NCBI GenBank assembly: GCA_949316235.1
Contig: OX438758.1
Span: 16,751,194 to 16,815,193, forward strand
Length of the DNA: 64,000 nt
Origin: Oegoconia quadripuncta
Taxonomy: Eukaryota; Arthropoda; Insecta; Lepidoptera; Autostichidae
Reading direction: 5' to 3'
Below, piece after piece: positions 54,420 through 64,000 of the stretch; the stretch's first letter is position 1; every line of letters starts with the position of its first letter. Made by a program: the position numbers and the translations under genes. The notes beneath the pieces are model-generated. The model did not search any database. It saw nothing but the letters and a program-made list of their open reading frames with translations, and was not told the origin of the DNA.

Positions 54420-55930
54420 CAGGACCAGATCATCAGAGGCTAGAAAAAATTAGTAAGAAAAATCAAACCTTGACTATGTTTTAACTACACATTACTACAG
54501 ATGACGAAAATATTATAGCGGCGGAATTAGTGCAGGTTTATCACGGCGCTGTACTGTGTGTATTCCGTATGCGACTACTGACTGTTACGTAAAATTATGT
54601 AGTCATATTTCCCGAATCGAAGATCTCTAACAAAATTTCACTCAGTAGAACTAAGGCAAGATCCATTGCATTTTATGTGCTTGCACCAGCTTCGCTAGTA
54701 GATATAGTGAACAAGTTAAAAGGTGACATTTATTCTAGTATTTCAACTGACGCATCCAACCACGGCAACATAAAATTGTTTTCCATAATTGTATAATTTT
54801 ATAGTCCCGATGTCGGACTTCGTGTTGGGTTATTAGATTTTTATGAAGATTATAACGAGAAAGCCGTAGACATGTATTGAAAACCAGATTAGAAGCATTC
54901 GATTTAAAAATGGCTAATGTTTCAAGTTATTCTGGAGATAACTGTAATGCTAATTTTGGGATCCATCACTCTGTATATCAACTTCCTTTGAAAGAAAACG
55001 CAAATATTTTTCCTATAGGATGTCCAGCTCATCTTTTGCATGATACGGTAAAATATGCTATGTAGAAGTGTGATTTCGACATTGAACATCTGTTGTTGAC
55101 ATCTGGTGGTATCATTCACAAAGAGTGCAAAAACTAAGAGTTTTTTGAGGACGTCGATTTTGAATATCAAAATATAACTAGACATGTTACCACTTATTGG
55201 CTCTCTTTGTACCCTGCCATAGAAAAGCTTTTACGCAGCCTAACATTTTTGAAATAACACTTTTTATCACTTGGAGAAAATTGCCCTGTCGCATTACTCA
55301 AATATTTTATTGTGACAATGCTATCTTGGCTTTTTTCACAATACACTACGAATGTTTCAAGAATCTATATTGTTTTTAGAGAAGGATGAAGTGCTACGTT
55401 GCGAAACTTTTGACATTATAAATGGCTTACGCAATAAAATAAAACAACGGATTGACGATGAATTTGTTGGATTTAATTGTGCTAATGCAATGAACAATTT
55501 AGAATTTGAAGACAAAGAGTCAACAAAAGGAAATCTTATGATGTTATACAAAAACACTTTGAAATATTTAGAAGATCGTTTTGACTTCACGGACAATAAT
55601 CACTTGTCAGTATTAAGAATATTATCATTAAAATCGATGTTTAGTTTTTCAGAACTCTCAGAAGCTGCAAGGAAGTTAAAACTGATTTATCGATTGGATA
55701 TGGATAAACTTTACGATAAGTATTGTGTTATTAAGGATGTGTTAAAGTTATTAATAGAAGAAAAACAAAAATCAGCCCCTGAAAAAGTATTGGGTACTTA
55801 TGAACAATGGCACAAATTATTTGTCCATGAAAGAGGCTTTCTACATATCTTTCAGATGGTATACTTGGAAACAGGAGGATATGAACGAGGCTTTTTTGAA
55901 ACATCGGAATGGGGAAATTGGATTTAATGA
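54420..55930 (+). pseudogene. hAT-like transposase relic 2
   Basis: Blocks in order: ISTDASNHGNIKLFS (54745 on), ANVSSYSGDNCNANFGIHHS (54912 on), FPIGCPAHLLHDTVKYAM (55012 on), NITRHVTTYWLSLYPAIEKLL (55168 on) and a 191-codon open frame (55352-55927) of the C-terminal helical region. DNxNxNFG, CxAH and TxWLSL are typical of hAT transposases of the group without a close GTF2IRD2 match. Stops and shifts occur between most blocks. The left part and both ends of the element are not recognised. A mariner-type element begins 16 bp after the open frame. Confidence 0.7.
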
Positions 55931-56524
55931 ATCATTTAGGACATACAGGGTGTCCCAAAAGTCGACGTCAAGCCGAAATCGCATGATGGGTAAGGTCATA
56001 ACAGTTATCAGAAAAATATATAAAAAAAATTATGTCTAGTATTTTTAAAGTTACAGCAAAAAACACTTTATTCGGGAAAATGTACACCCTGTAACAGTTT
56101 TTACCTTCCTGTTGCTACAAATCTTTACTTTTTGCCATTTTTTTTTACTTATTTCATCCTGAATAGTGCTTCTGTAATTTTTAACCTTAAAATCTGAGCT
56201 AACTGCTCCAGCTTGAAAGAAGATGTCATGTTTTGCAGAACCACGTTTTGAAAATCAGTTTTTCGCCCTATTTTAACTGACGGTCCTGAAAAAAAATTAT
56301 ACCACGCAAGTCTGGCAAGTAACTTTAAAAATTAGCGCAATAAGGATTCTAAAGTGGTATAACACTTATTACATTATTTCTTAGATCGGGTACAAAAAAT
56401 ATTTTTTCAAGGAAAGTCGGTTTTGAATAATTTCTTTGACTTTACTAAAAGTGATTCTAGTGAACTCAAAGCATTCCTTAAGACCATTGCGTGGTTTAAA
56501 TGAGACGGAGTGAGACATTTCATA

Positions 56525-56611
56525 AAGTGTGAGCGAGACAGGTAGTGACGCTATCGAAACAGAGACAGAGAAAGTATTTTTATGAAGTGTGAGCGAGACA
56601 GATAGTGACGC
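56525..56611 (+). repeat. Two direct 27-bp repeats in the mariner 5' region
   Basis: aagtgtgagcgagacag plus rtagtgacgc occurs at 56525-56551 and 56585-56611 with one difference. Between left end and gene start; candidate transposase-binding repeats or simple duplication. Confidence 0.75.
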
Positions 56612-56837
56612 CGCTTTTTGATATTGGCATACACAATACATATCAGTACGCTTAGTACGCTAATCTGTTTCGTTTACTACGCATCTTTTCGTATTCGATC
56701 GTGTTATTTTGTGTACTAACTACTTTTGGCTTCGTTTATTGGACTTGTTTGCTTGTGATTTGGATTTGGACAATATCGATCTCTCTACGACCACCTTCGC
56801 TTTCTACTGGACTAACGTGTGATTGTGTATTGGCACT

Positions 56838-57885
56838 ATGGCTGTGTACACCTCACAGGAATATGCCAACATGCACCTCATTTATGGGGAATGTAGATGT
56901 AATGCTAGTGCTGCCTCAAGACTCTACCGCCAGAGATGCCCAAATGCTGATCGTTATCCAGATCACAGAGTATTTACCAATGTACATCGTCTACTTTTCT
57001 CCGAGGGCCGACTTCCAAACCAAGTGCATGGTGAAGGAAGAATGTCATTACCTTACGAGGACGTTGTTCTTCAAGCGGTGGAAGAAGACCCAAGTACTTC
57101 GGTACGTACAATTGACGCCAGCACAGGAGTTCCTAAAAGTACAGCTCATCGAATATCGCAAAAAAATGAGCTCCACCCATATCATGTGCAGCGAGTACAA
57201 ACTCTTTTATGAGCCTCGGGTTGCGTTTTGTCAAACTATGATTCAAAAACACCGAGAAGTTCCACGATTCTTAGAAAAAATTTTTGGTCGGACGAATCGA
57301 TGTTTAAAAAAGATGGATACATTACATAACTTACACGAGTGGCACGTTGAGAATCCAAAGTTAATGAGAGAAGATAGATCACAGTATCGTTTTAAAGTCA
57401 ACATGTGGACTGGGATTTTGAACGGAAGAGTCATAGGACCCTTTGAGTTACCAGAGGTCTTAAACGGTGAAATTTATTTGGATTTTTTAGTAAACCATTT
57501 ACCCAATTTACTCGAAGAGATGCCCCTGAATATTTTGAGAGATATGTGGTTTCAACAAGATGGCTGCCCAGTGCACTATAGCCGCTCAGTTAGAGAACAT
57601 CTAAATGAAGAATATCCGGGCAGATGGATAGGGCGGTCTGGTACGATCTCGTCGCCAGCCCGCTCACCTGATATGAATCCATTGGATTTTTTTTATTGGG
57701 GAGCAGTAAAAGAAAAGGTTTACTCAAAATCAATGGAAAATGAAGCTGAGCTCCGAGAGAGAATTACGGAGGCAGTTGATTTTGTCAATAATGGAAGATT
57801 CGCCCGTCTGATATCGAGATCTTTTTTAAGGAGATGTCGTGCATGTATTGCAACTGAAGGAAAACAGTTTGAACATCTTTTGTAA
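56838..57885 (+). pseudogene. Mariner-type transposase, frameshifted
   Basis: Starts MAVYTSQEYANMHLIYGE in one frame with the helix-turn-helix part (RRxMSLPYEDVVLQAVEEDP, STAHRISQ), leaves it near 57210, shows the first catalytic motif FWSDESMFKKDG (57280 on) in a second frame, and completes the core in a third: MWFQQDGCPVHYSRS (57546 on), RSPDMNPLDFFYWG and the C-terminal GKQFEHLL. The 394-codon open frame from 56701 is partly an accidental passage through out-of-frame codons. Same clade as 37038-38099, with 40-41 residues between the second and third aspartates. Confidence 0.85.
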
Positions 57886-57889
57886 TAAA

Positions 57890-58430
57890 TGTTGCCATTG
57901 AAACGGAAATGTTTTTTTTTACTACTAGGATCCTTATTTGCTTCTGTGACTCATAAGCATCTCTATCTTTCTCTCTTACCCTTTATGGAATGACTCGTTA
58001 ACGCCGCAAGTTATATAGACTTGGATTCAACTAGTCAAGACTTGGTGTCATCGCTACCTTCTGAAGCTCTTGTTAATCAATACAATAGTGCCATTATTGC
58101 TTCTGCTTAGGAAATGCAGATACAAAAAGTGAATCATCGGCTGTATATCAACGCAACTTAAATACTACAGTATTTAAGAAAAAAAATTGCATAGCGAGTT
58201 CAATTATAATAGAACATTACAAATTGCCATAAGTAATATAAATACAAAATATGAAATTGACGCCCAATGTAGACGTCAAAGTTTTGTTAAAAGACAGAAC
58301 GAAAGTTAGGCTATTACACTCGGACCGACTATTGTTTGATATTTATTGGTGAAGAAGACTTTAAAAAAACAGAAAATTACAAAACTGTAATGTTGTTGTT
58401 TAAGTATGGAATACGTGGCAGCATTCATGG
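57890..58430. other. No recognisable gene
   Basis: AT-rich; may contain the decayed right end of the mariner-type element and LINE debris. Nothing definite. Confidence 0.35.
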
Positions 58431-58479
58431 GATGTTTGAGTCATCTTTGCATAACAGAGTTCAGTATGTGGAAATACCT

Positions 58480-58550
58480 TCGACCTCATCTTCACTTAAC
58501 ATCAGGTGTGATTGAGGTCAAGTACGAACCCGTCGTGCATAAAAAAAAAT
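58480..58550 (+). repeat. LINE 3' tail, plus orientation
   Basis: cttcacttaacatcaggtgt, gattgaggtcaagtacgaac and a gcataaaaaaaaa poly-A end. Inverted copy of 5612-5690. Confidence 0.65.
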
Positions 58551-58599
58551 ACCTAGAATTAATATAAAAACTAAGAAATCGCTCAAATGATAGTCTCAA

Positions 58600-59470
58600 T
58601 AAATATGGCGTGCCACAGGGCAGTATACTGGGTCCATTGCTTTTTATTATTTATTTAAATGACTTACCTAGGGCAATAGAACACCCTATGACTGTCTTTG
58701 CAGGTGGTGGTATCAAAATTACATAAATATCGTACTAAACAACATTGTAATCTGGTTAGAACATAATAATTTGAAAGTCAATTTAAATAAAACAAAAATA
58801 ATGCACTTATATAAAAGAAAACCCACTGAAACTGCGTCAGATATTAGTTACCATGACACTGTAACAAACCAAGTAGAAACCACCAAATTTCTCGGTATTA
58901 ATATTGATAAGTCACTTAAATGGAATAGTTATGTGGAACAACTATGTAAGAAAATATCAAAATTTTCAAAGGTCCTGTACAAACTTAGGCAGATAGTTAA
59001 TATAGAAACAGTTCTAGTAGCATATCATGCATTAGTGGAATCAATTTTGAGATACGGCATAATTTTTTGGGGTAATTCAACAGACAGGGACAAGGTTTTC
59101 AGATGCCAAAAGAGAAGTGTTAGAGCAGTATTTAACTTAAAAACAATAGACAGTTGCTTTCCATATTTCAAAAAATATAAAATTCTATCACTTTCTGCGC
59201 TCTACATTCTTGCGACAGCAACATTTGTTAAATCTAATTCAGAACTGTTTCAACGCCAAACAGATGCCATAAATCGCAATCTCCGTGACAATAGTAGGCT
59301 TTGCTTAGGAAGATCCCATACAGTCTTAATGAGCCAAAGTATATTATTGTATGGCACCTAAAATGTATAATAAATTACCTAATGGATTGAAGCAGTGTAA
59401 CCAACATAATTTTAAAATGAAATTAAAGAAAATGCTTCTGAAAGTGAAATGTGTATCAAAGGCATTGTGA
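58600..59470 (+). pseudogene. LINE reverse transcriptase, 3' half (CR1/Jockey-type)
   Basis: [20 protein letters not shown] (58608 on) marks the palm. The catalytic FADD/YADD has become FAGGG (about 58695) followed by a stop. The frame resumes as WLEHNNLKVNLNKTKIM, TTKFLGINIDKSLKWNSYVEQL (58880 on) and RYGIIFWGNS, then a C-terminal region to 59361; MYNKLPNGLK and LKKMLLK lie in another frame to about 59450. A dead 5'-truncated copy of the LINE group with ORF1 of the SGNH type. Confidence 0.85.
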
Positions 59471-59845
59471 CAGATACTGATGAAAACTGTCCTGTGGTCA
59501 AATACACTAGGAAAGTGTCTTCAAAATAGATGGCCATACTATTTTTATATTTCCAGACGTTGACGATGTGTCATAAGTTCGGCATGTGGAGGATATTGTA
59601 ACAAAGCTTCCGCATTGGTCTCAGAGGCCAGATTTCCTTCAAAATGTCTTTCAAGACTTACAATATTTATATGCATCTTGTTTTTATTTGGCCATTTTGA
59701 TTGAAGGGCCCATAAATCTATTATTTTTATAAGACTATTATTTTAAGTACCTAATATCAGCAATGAAACAAAGACATTTAATATAACAATCTCATATTTT
59801 CATTTAAAACGTGAACTATACATAGAATATGCGCCCAGTGCGTTA
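59471..59845. other. No recognisable gene
   Basis: Mixed frames around 59560-59680 (PDVDDVS, DIVTKLPHWSQRPDF) look like a coding relic, but I cannot name the family. Confidence 0.35.
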
Positions 59846-59850
59846 CACTG

Positions 59851-60000
59851 CGAAAATGGACAGCAGCAATATAGTCGCTGGTACAGCGACGTCGGGAAGT
59901 CTTAGACTGGAAGGTGCCAGCAACTGGAATGTGTGGAAATTCCAGGTTCGTGTGATACTAAACAACCTGGGCACATGACAATACTGATGATGGAGAGCAT
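59851..60000 (+). pseudogene. Copia-type gag scrap
   Basis: MDSSNIVAGTATSGSLRLEG, then SNWNVWKFQVRVIL, fits the start of Copia gag proteins, with the WxxWKFQM-like block. It stops after about 45 codons, and no zinc knuckle follows. Confidence 0.55.
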
Positions 60001-60099
60001 GCACGACCAGCTTGGTATAAAAGAATACTCTTGGAAAATTGATAATCAAATGTATTTTAGTGTGTGAGTCACATAGACTGAATGTAGTCACATAGACCC

Positions 60100-61228
60100 A
60101 AATATAAACCTACTAGCGCAGACGAATTAGAAGTCTTGGTTGGGTTACATTTGGCCACATGTGTATTTAGTTATCCCTGTTTGAAAATGTTTTGGGAAGC
60201 AAACATCAGTTTGTTTACAGAACACATGTCAAGATATTCGGTTTTTTGAACTACGCAATAATTTACATCTTGTTGACAACACAACAATACCGGCTGATTG
60301 CAAAGATGCATTCTACAAAGTGCGACCGATTTATGATGTTATCAGAAATCATTGTTTGGAGTTACTAATTGAAAAAAGCCTTTGCGTTGATGAGCAGGTA
60401 GTTCCGTTTACTGGAAAACATATTGCCAAGCAGTATATAAAAGGAAAACCTTTCTTTTTATGCGGTAAACATGGCCAGGCCTATAATTTTATACTTTACC
60501 AAAAATCTAATTTCATAAAACAAATTGTATACGGCGCATCAGTAGTCCTACATCTAACAAAAAGAATTGGAGAAAACAAGGGTCACGAGTCAATTCGACA
60601 ATTACTTTTTGTCTTATCATCTCCTACAAATTTTGAAACAAAAAGGCATTATGGCCGCATGTACAGCTCGAATCAACAGATTTGCTAACCCATCGTTCCT
60701 GAGTGACAAAGAAATGAAAAAGAACCCTAGAGGCTTTGTTCAAGAGGTAAGTAGCAATGACGGAGATGTAACTTTGGTTAAATGGTTGGATAGTAAGATT
60801 ACCCACATAGCTTTCAATTTTATTGGTATAGGTGAAAAAGATTTAGTAAGGAGGTGGTGTAAAAAAGAGAAGTAATTCATTGAAGTCGAACGGCCTGAAG
60901 TCATAAAGAAGTATAATCATCCGACGGGAGGCGTTGATTTGTTAGACAAACTCATGAATTATTATAGAACTTTTATAAAATCAAAAAAATGGACTTCGTA
61001 TGAATCGAATCTTGCAGTGGTTCAAGCGTTCCGAGAGTACCAAATTACCAACGACTTATTGGACATATCAAAAAAAGAGGCAAGTTACCTTGCTTCAGTT
61101 TCGTCGCCGGTTGGCTGAAAGTTTGGTATTGCAAAATAAAATTTCTTTAGCCAAAAGAGGTAGGCCAAGTAAGAGTAGCCCAACGCTACTGATCATACCA
61201 AAAAGACCAGGAGATTCGTCCTGCAGCT
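60100..61228 (+). pseudogene. piggyBac-like transposase relic 2
   Basis: Starts at DELEVLVGLHLATC (60125 on), then HMSRYSVF/ELRNNLHLVDN in shifted frames, VRPIYDVIRNHCLELLIEKS and CVDEQVVPFTGKHIAKQY (60325-60440; the second aspartate of the piggyBac catalytic triad lies in VDEQ), KGKPFFLCGKHG, then SQFDNYFLSYHLLQILKQKG and ARINRFANPSFLSDKEMKKN (60585-60720), GGVDLLDKLMNYYRTFIKSKKW (60930 on) and part of the C-terminal helix. The order is that of the DDE_Tnp_1_7 domain. About five shifts and stops. It lacks the N-terminal acidic region. It is a different copy from the one at 5763-8560. Confidence 0.82.
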
Positions 61229-61229
61229 A

Positions 61230-61790
61230 AAATATCCCGTGACGGTGTTGGGCATTTTCCGGCACATGACGATGGAGCTAAGCGGCCCGCGGCCGGGCGG
61301 TGAGAACCGACAAATGTTAATTGTTTCGCTCACGCACATTGGCTTGCAATCGAGCTTGATATTTCTCTTTCTAACCTATGCAAAATTGCCCATAACGAAA
61401 TATAACTATTAGTTAGTTATTTATATATTCATAACAAATGAAGTTTGTTGTTTTAACATTATAAAATGAATTAATGGGATTTGGTGACTAACAACAACGG
61501 AGAAAATTGTGGCCTGTGAGGACTTAAAATGTGTTCAACTTTTAATCTTCGAGGATAAGGTAAAATCATTGTATATTGCTTAGAATAAAAATAGCTATTT
61601 TCTTCGCCAAAACCTATAATTCCAAGTCAATAAAATTTGGTTGTTAATGTTTGGAATACCGCATACCGCTACCTACACGTGTAGCAAGGCGCTAAAGTAT
61701 TTATAAAAAATATAATTTGTCTAATAAAGGTATTTATTTATTTATTTTATTTGTCCGGTATAATCATTTACATTTAAATCAAAGGCATGA
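61230..61790. other. No recognisable gene
   Basis: A GC-rich patch (gcggcccgcggccgggcgg, 61281 on) then AT-rich sequence. Nothing identifiable. Confidence 0.35.
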
Positions 61791-61794
61791 GAAG

Positions 61795-61912
61795 TCCCCA
61801 ACGCGCATTGGGCCAGCGTGGTGGACTATGGCCCATACTCCCTCATATATGAGGGAAGGCCTATATCCGTGTAGTGGGATGTTTACGGGCTGATGATGAT
61901 GATAATTTGTCT
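61795..61912 (+). repeat. RTE-type LINE 3' end
   Basis: cattgggccagcgtggtgga, the gagggaaggcc block and a terminal (gat)n run are characteristic of the 3' end of a lepidopteran RTE LINE family. Confidence 0.7.
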
Positions 61913-62135
61913 AATTTGATACGACGACAACTTAAGATTATCGATTTCAAAATTTACTGAATCGCCATCAATAACATGACTTTCAATCTAGATCTAGATA
62001 CCTATGCAATTTGATTAAAAAGTAATAAAGTAAAGTGTAAAAAAGTGGCATATACATGGGTCAATAAACTTAAAGCCTATGTCCATATTATGCTTTTCCG
62101 TAAGGGCCATAGCAACGATTTTGCGCCAAGCTAAA

Positions 62136-62383
62136 TCTAATATTATAAATGCGACAGTTTGGATGTTTATTTCTTTGTTGCTCAATCACGGCGAAACAGA
62201 TGAACGGATGTGAATGAAATTTGGTACATAGGTACGACATACCCTGGATTAAAACATATGACTTTTTCATCTCGAAGTGAGTAGTCCCCGCGGGATAAAT
62301 AATTTAAACATATCCCCGATAAAATTATTTCACGCAAGTTTCAGAAAAATTACAGCAACGCGAAGTTGCGAGCGAAAAGCTAG
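62136..62383 (+). mobile_element. Short Helitron, complete ends
   Basis: Starts TCtaatattataaatgcgac after an A and ends AAAAGCTAG before a T. A hairpin gcaacgcgaagttgc lies about 10 bp before the end, as Helitrons require. Same family as 26583-26797. No protein. Confidence 0.8.
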
Positions 62384-62403
62384 TTGATTCATAAAGCTAA
62401 TAA

Positions 62404-62530
62404 GGATGTTACCCATAAAGGAAGACCGACAGTTTTCTCCATTGAACAGAAAAAAAGCTTGTAGACCATCTTTCGCTTCTGGACTACCACATGTTTGGGT
62501 TAACTATGTGAAATAACATTATCCCCGTTA
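62404..62530 (+). pseudogene. pogo-type transposase scrap
   Basis: VTHKGRPTVFSIEQKK and a following leucine-rich run, partly in another frame, resemble the CENP-B-like DNA-binding region of insect pogo/Tigger transposases. Only about 40 codons. Confidence 0.5.
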
Positions 62531-62713
62531 AATTATCTTTAGAAGAAAGTATCCAACGAAAAGCTGCAAAGGGTAGAAACAAGGCACAACTATAACATCC
62601 AATATAACAAAAAAGGTTGGTAGTGAAGACGACTATGAAATGAAAAAGGTCAATTTCTAGTACTAGTTCAAGTGATTCCAATAATCGAACAAAATGGCGA
62701 TGATGAAGATAGG

Positions 62714-64000
62714 GGAGACCGGGTACAAAAGTAACGGCGAGTCGAAAGTAACAAATGCTCTCTAGGTTTATCCAATGGGCGAACACCGCTTCGCTGCCGT
62801 CAGGTGATAGCCCCCTCACTCGCATTAAGTCGCCGCTCGCGCCGCGCGCTGTGCGAGCAACGTGTTTTCACAAATCAAAAGTAAGTTTTTCGACGTTTTC
62901 TTATTTAATCTTTACGTAGTCGTAAAAGGATGATAGTATCTCAATGTTTGCACATCCATTCTTGATTAGATTGATTGTACATTGTTTCAATTCGATTTTG
63001 TCTGGCATGTTCCGTTTTAAGTTTATATTACACGTTTCAACAAAAATGAGGAAGGGTACAAGAGTAACATAGCCCTATGGGTACAAAAGTATCATGTTAC
63101 TTTTGTCCACGCAATGATTTAATTACCTACATAATATTTTTAAGTGTGTATTTACTTCAACAGAATGCCGCGACAACGCATAAGAACTACCGACACGGAA
63201 GTGTATCGAAAAGCAGCTGAAGAGCATTTTAAAGATGGTGCAAAAATAAAAACCCTGGCAAAAAATATAATGTTTGCCATGTAACATTATACAGATTTAT
63301 AAAAAAATTAAAAGCAGGAAATACTAGCGCAGTTGTGCCGTTGCTTCAACCGAGTTTTTACTATTAACGAGGAAAGTAATCTGCGCGACTATTTAATCGA
63401 GTGCTCTAGAATTTATTTTGGGTTATTTCCATCTGAAATCCGTAAACTGGCATACGAGTTAGCGATCAAAAATGGAAAAACATTTCCTGAAAAGTGGCAC
63501 GATAGTCAAATGGCGGGTAAGGAATGGTTGACGGGATTTTTGAAACGACACCCGAGCCTCTCTTTGAGATGTCCTCAAGCAACAAGTCTGTCGCGGGCTT
63601 CAACGAACATAATGTAAGTCAATTTTATAATAACCTTGCTGAGGTAATGGATAGGTTTAAATTTGAGCCAAAAGATATATGGAATATGGATGAGACAGGG
63701 GTGACCACTATCCAAAAACCGAGCAAAATTGTAGCTCAAAAAGGAATTAAACAAGTAGGTGCAGTAACCGCAGCAGAACGTGCAAGATTAGTAACTGTTG
63801 CTGCTGCGATAAATGCTCAAGGAGGACACATACCTCCTTTTTTTGTATTCCCATTAAAACGATTCCAAGACCAGATGATACGTGAGGGTCCTGTTGGTTG
63901 TGCCGGAGCTGGCAATGCTAGTGGATGGATGCAGGATGCAGAATTTTTACTGTTTCTACATTTCAAAAGACAAGTTAAGCCCACGTTTGATCAAAAATGC
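62714..64000 (+). mobile_element. pogo-type element, 5' part, runs off the window
   Basis: A gggtacaaaagtaac motif at 62721 recurs at 63054 and 63079 and is inverted at 63096, suggesting the left end or sub-terminal binding sites. The transposase gene begins at about 63165. The right end lies outside. Confidence 0.55.
63165..64000 (+). pseudogene. pogo-type (Tigger/jerky-like) transposase, frameshifted, incomplete at window end
   Basis: MPRQRIRTTDTEVYRKAAEE begins a helix-turn-helix psq-type domain; after a shift at 63265 CHVTLYRFIKKLKAGN ends it. A further shift precedes the CENP-B-like domain (RDYLIECSRIYFGL, KEWLTGFLKRHPSLSLR, 63370-63570). One more shift near 63605 leads to the open end of the window: VSQFYNNLAEVMDRF, IWNMDETGVTTIQKP (first catalytic aspartate, 63685 on), KQVGAVTAAERARL and GNASGWMQDAEF. 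Family members insert at TA and form the DDE_1 group. Three frame changes make this copy inactive. Confidence 0.85.

Larger units (their letters stand above)
55946..57885 (+). mobile_element. Mariner-type element, right end missing
   Basis: The left end cagggtgtcccaaaagtcg follows a TA, as in the other mariner-type copies. The transposase gene lies at 56838-57885. A matching right end ending gggacaccctg is not found within 300 bp after the stop. Confidence 0.7.

Noticed and set aside
56701..57885. A single 394-residue mariner protein from 56701
   Set aside because: The first part is out of the frame that encodes the helix-turn-helix region, and the first catalytic motif lies in a third frame. 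The open frame is accidental in its N-terminal portion.

Overview
The window looks like repeat-rich heterochromatic or intergenic DNA from a moth or butterfly (Lepidoptera). Evidence for the clade: LINE 3' tails of the lepidopteran type (one contains ccactgctggacatgggc, another a gtttcttgctcgttcttctc-like stretch), AT-rich short Helitrons that open at a taatattataaatgcga motif and close at CTAG, and fragments of TED-like errantiviruses. I could not support one ordinary host gene. Nearly every recognisable coding stretch is a transposon gene, usually broken, and many are nested inside each other. Identifications rest on motif recognition, not on database searches.

Layout. 1-5.7 kb: a foldback MITE, a Gypsy gag fragment, LINE scraps and a two-exon Myb/SANT-like gene. 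5.7-9.1 kb: a piggyBac-like gene split by a hAT element, then a tail fragment of a DDE_Tnp_4 (ISL2EU/IS5-like) transposase. 9.2-15.6 kb: a 90-bp perfect inverted repeat, then a P-element/THAP9-like relic split by a complete 4.3-kb ISL2EU-like element (copy A), whose three-exon 743-residue transposase is open from end to end. 16-18 kb: a tandemly duplicated HARBI1-like nuclease gene. 18.7-23.6 kb: a LINE whose ORF1 carries a Helitron plus a unit with a 319-bp near-perfect palindrome, then the 3' end of a Gypsy element with its LTR. 23.7-26 kb: copy B of the ISL2EU-like transposase, broken by a mariner-type insertion. 26-30.4 kb: errantivirus, Pao/BEL, Copia, Jockey and mariner fragments.

30.5-47.2 kb is the strangest part: a patchwork of about fourteen pieces of one BEL/Pao retrotransposon family in both orientations, with 13 LTR copies. 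At most junctions the same LTR terminus is joined to a different internal breakpoint. An apparently intact mariner-type element with 237-bp terminal repeats sits inside one of the LTRs.

47.3-64 kb: copy C of the ISL2EU-like transposase, interrupted by a small mariner derivative at the same codon position as copy B; a MITE; errantivirus env and protease remnants; RTE and CR1/Jockey-type LINE fragments; a second hAT; a frameshifted mariner; Copia gag and piggyBac relics; a Helitron; and a pogo-type transposase running off the window end.

The genes do not form a pathway. They form a nested insertion record in which relative ages can be read: P relic before ISL2EU copy A; piggyBac before hAT; LINE ORF1 before Helitron before palindrome unit; copies B and C before their mariner insertions; BEL array before mariner.
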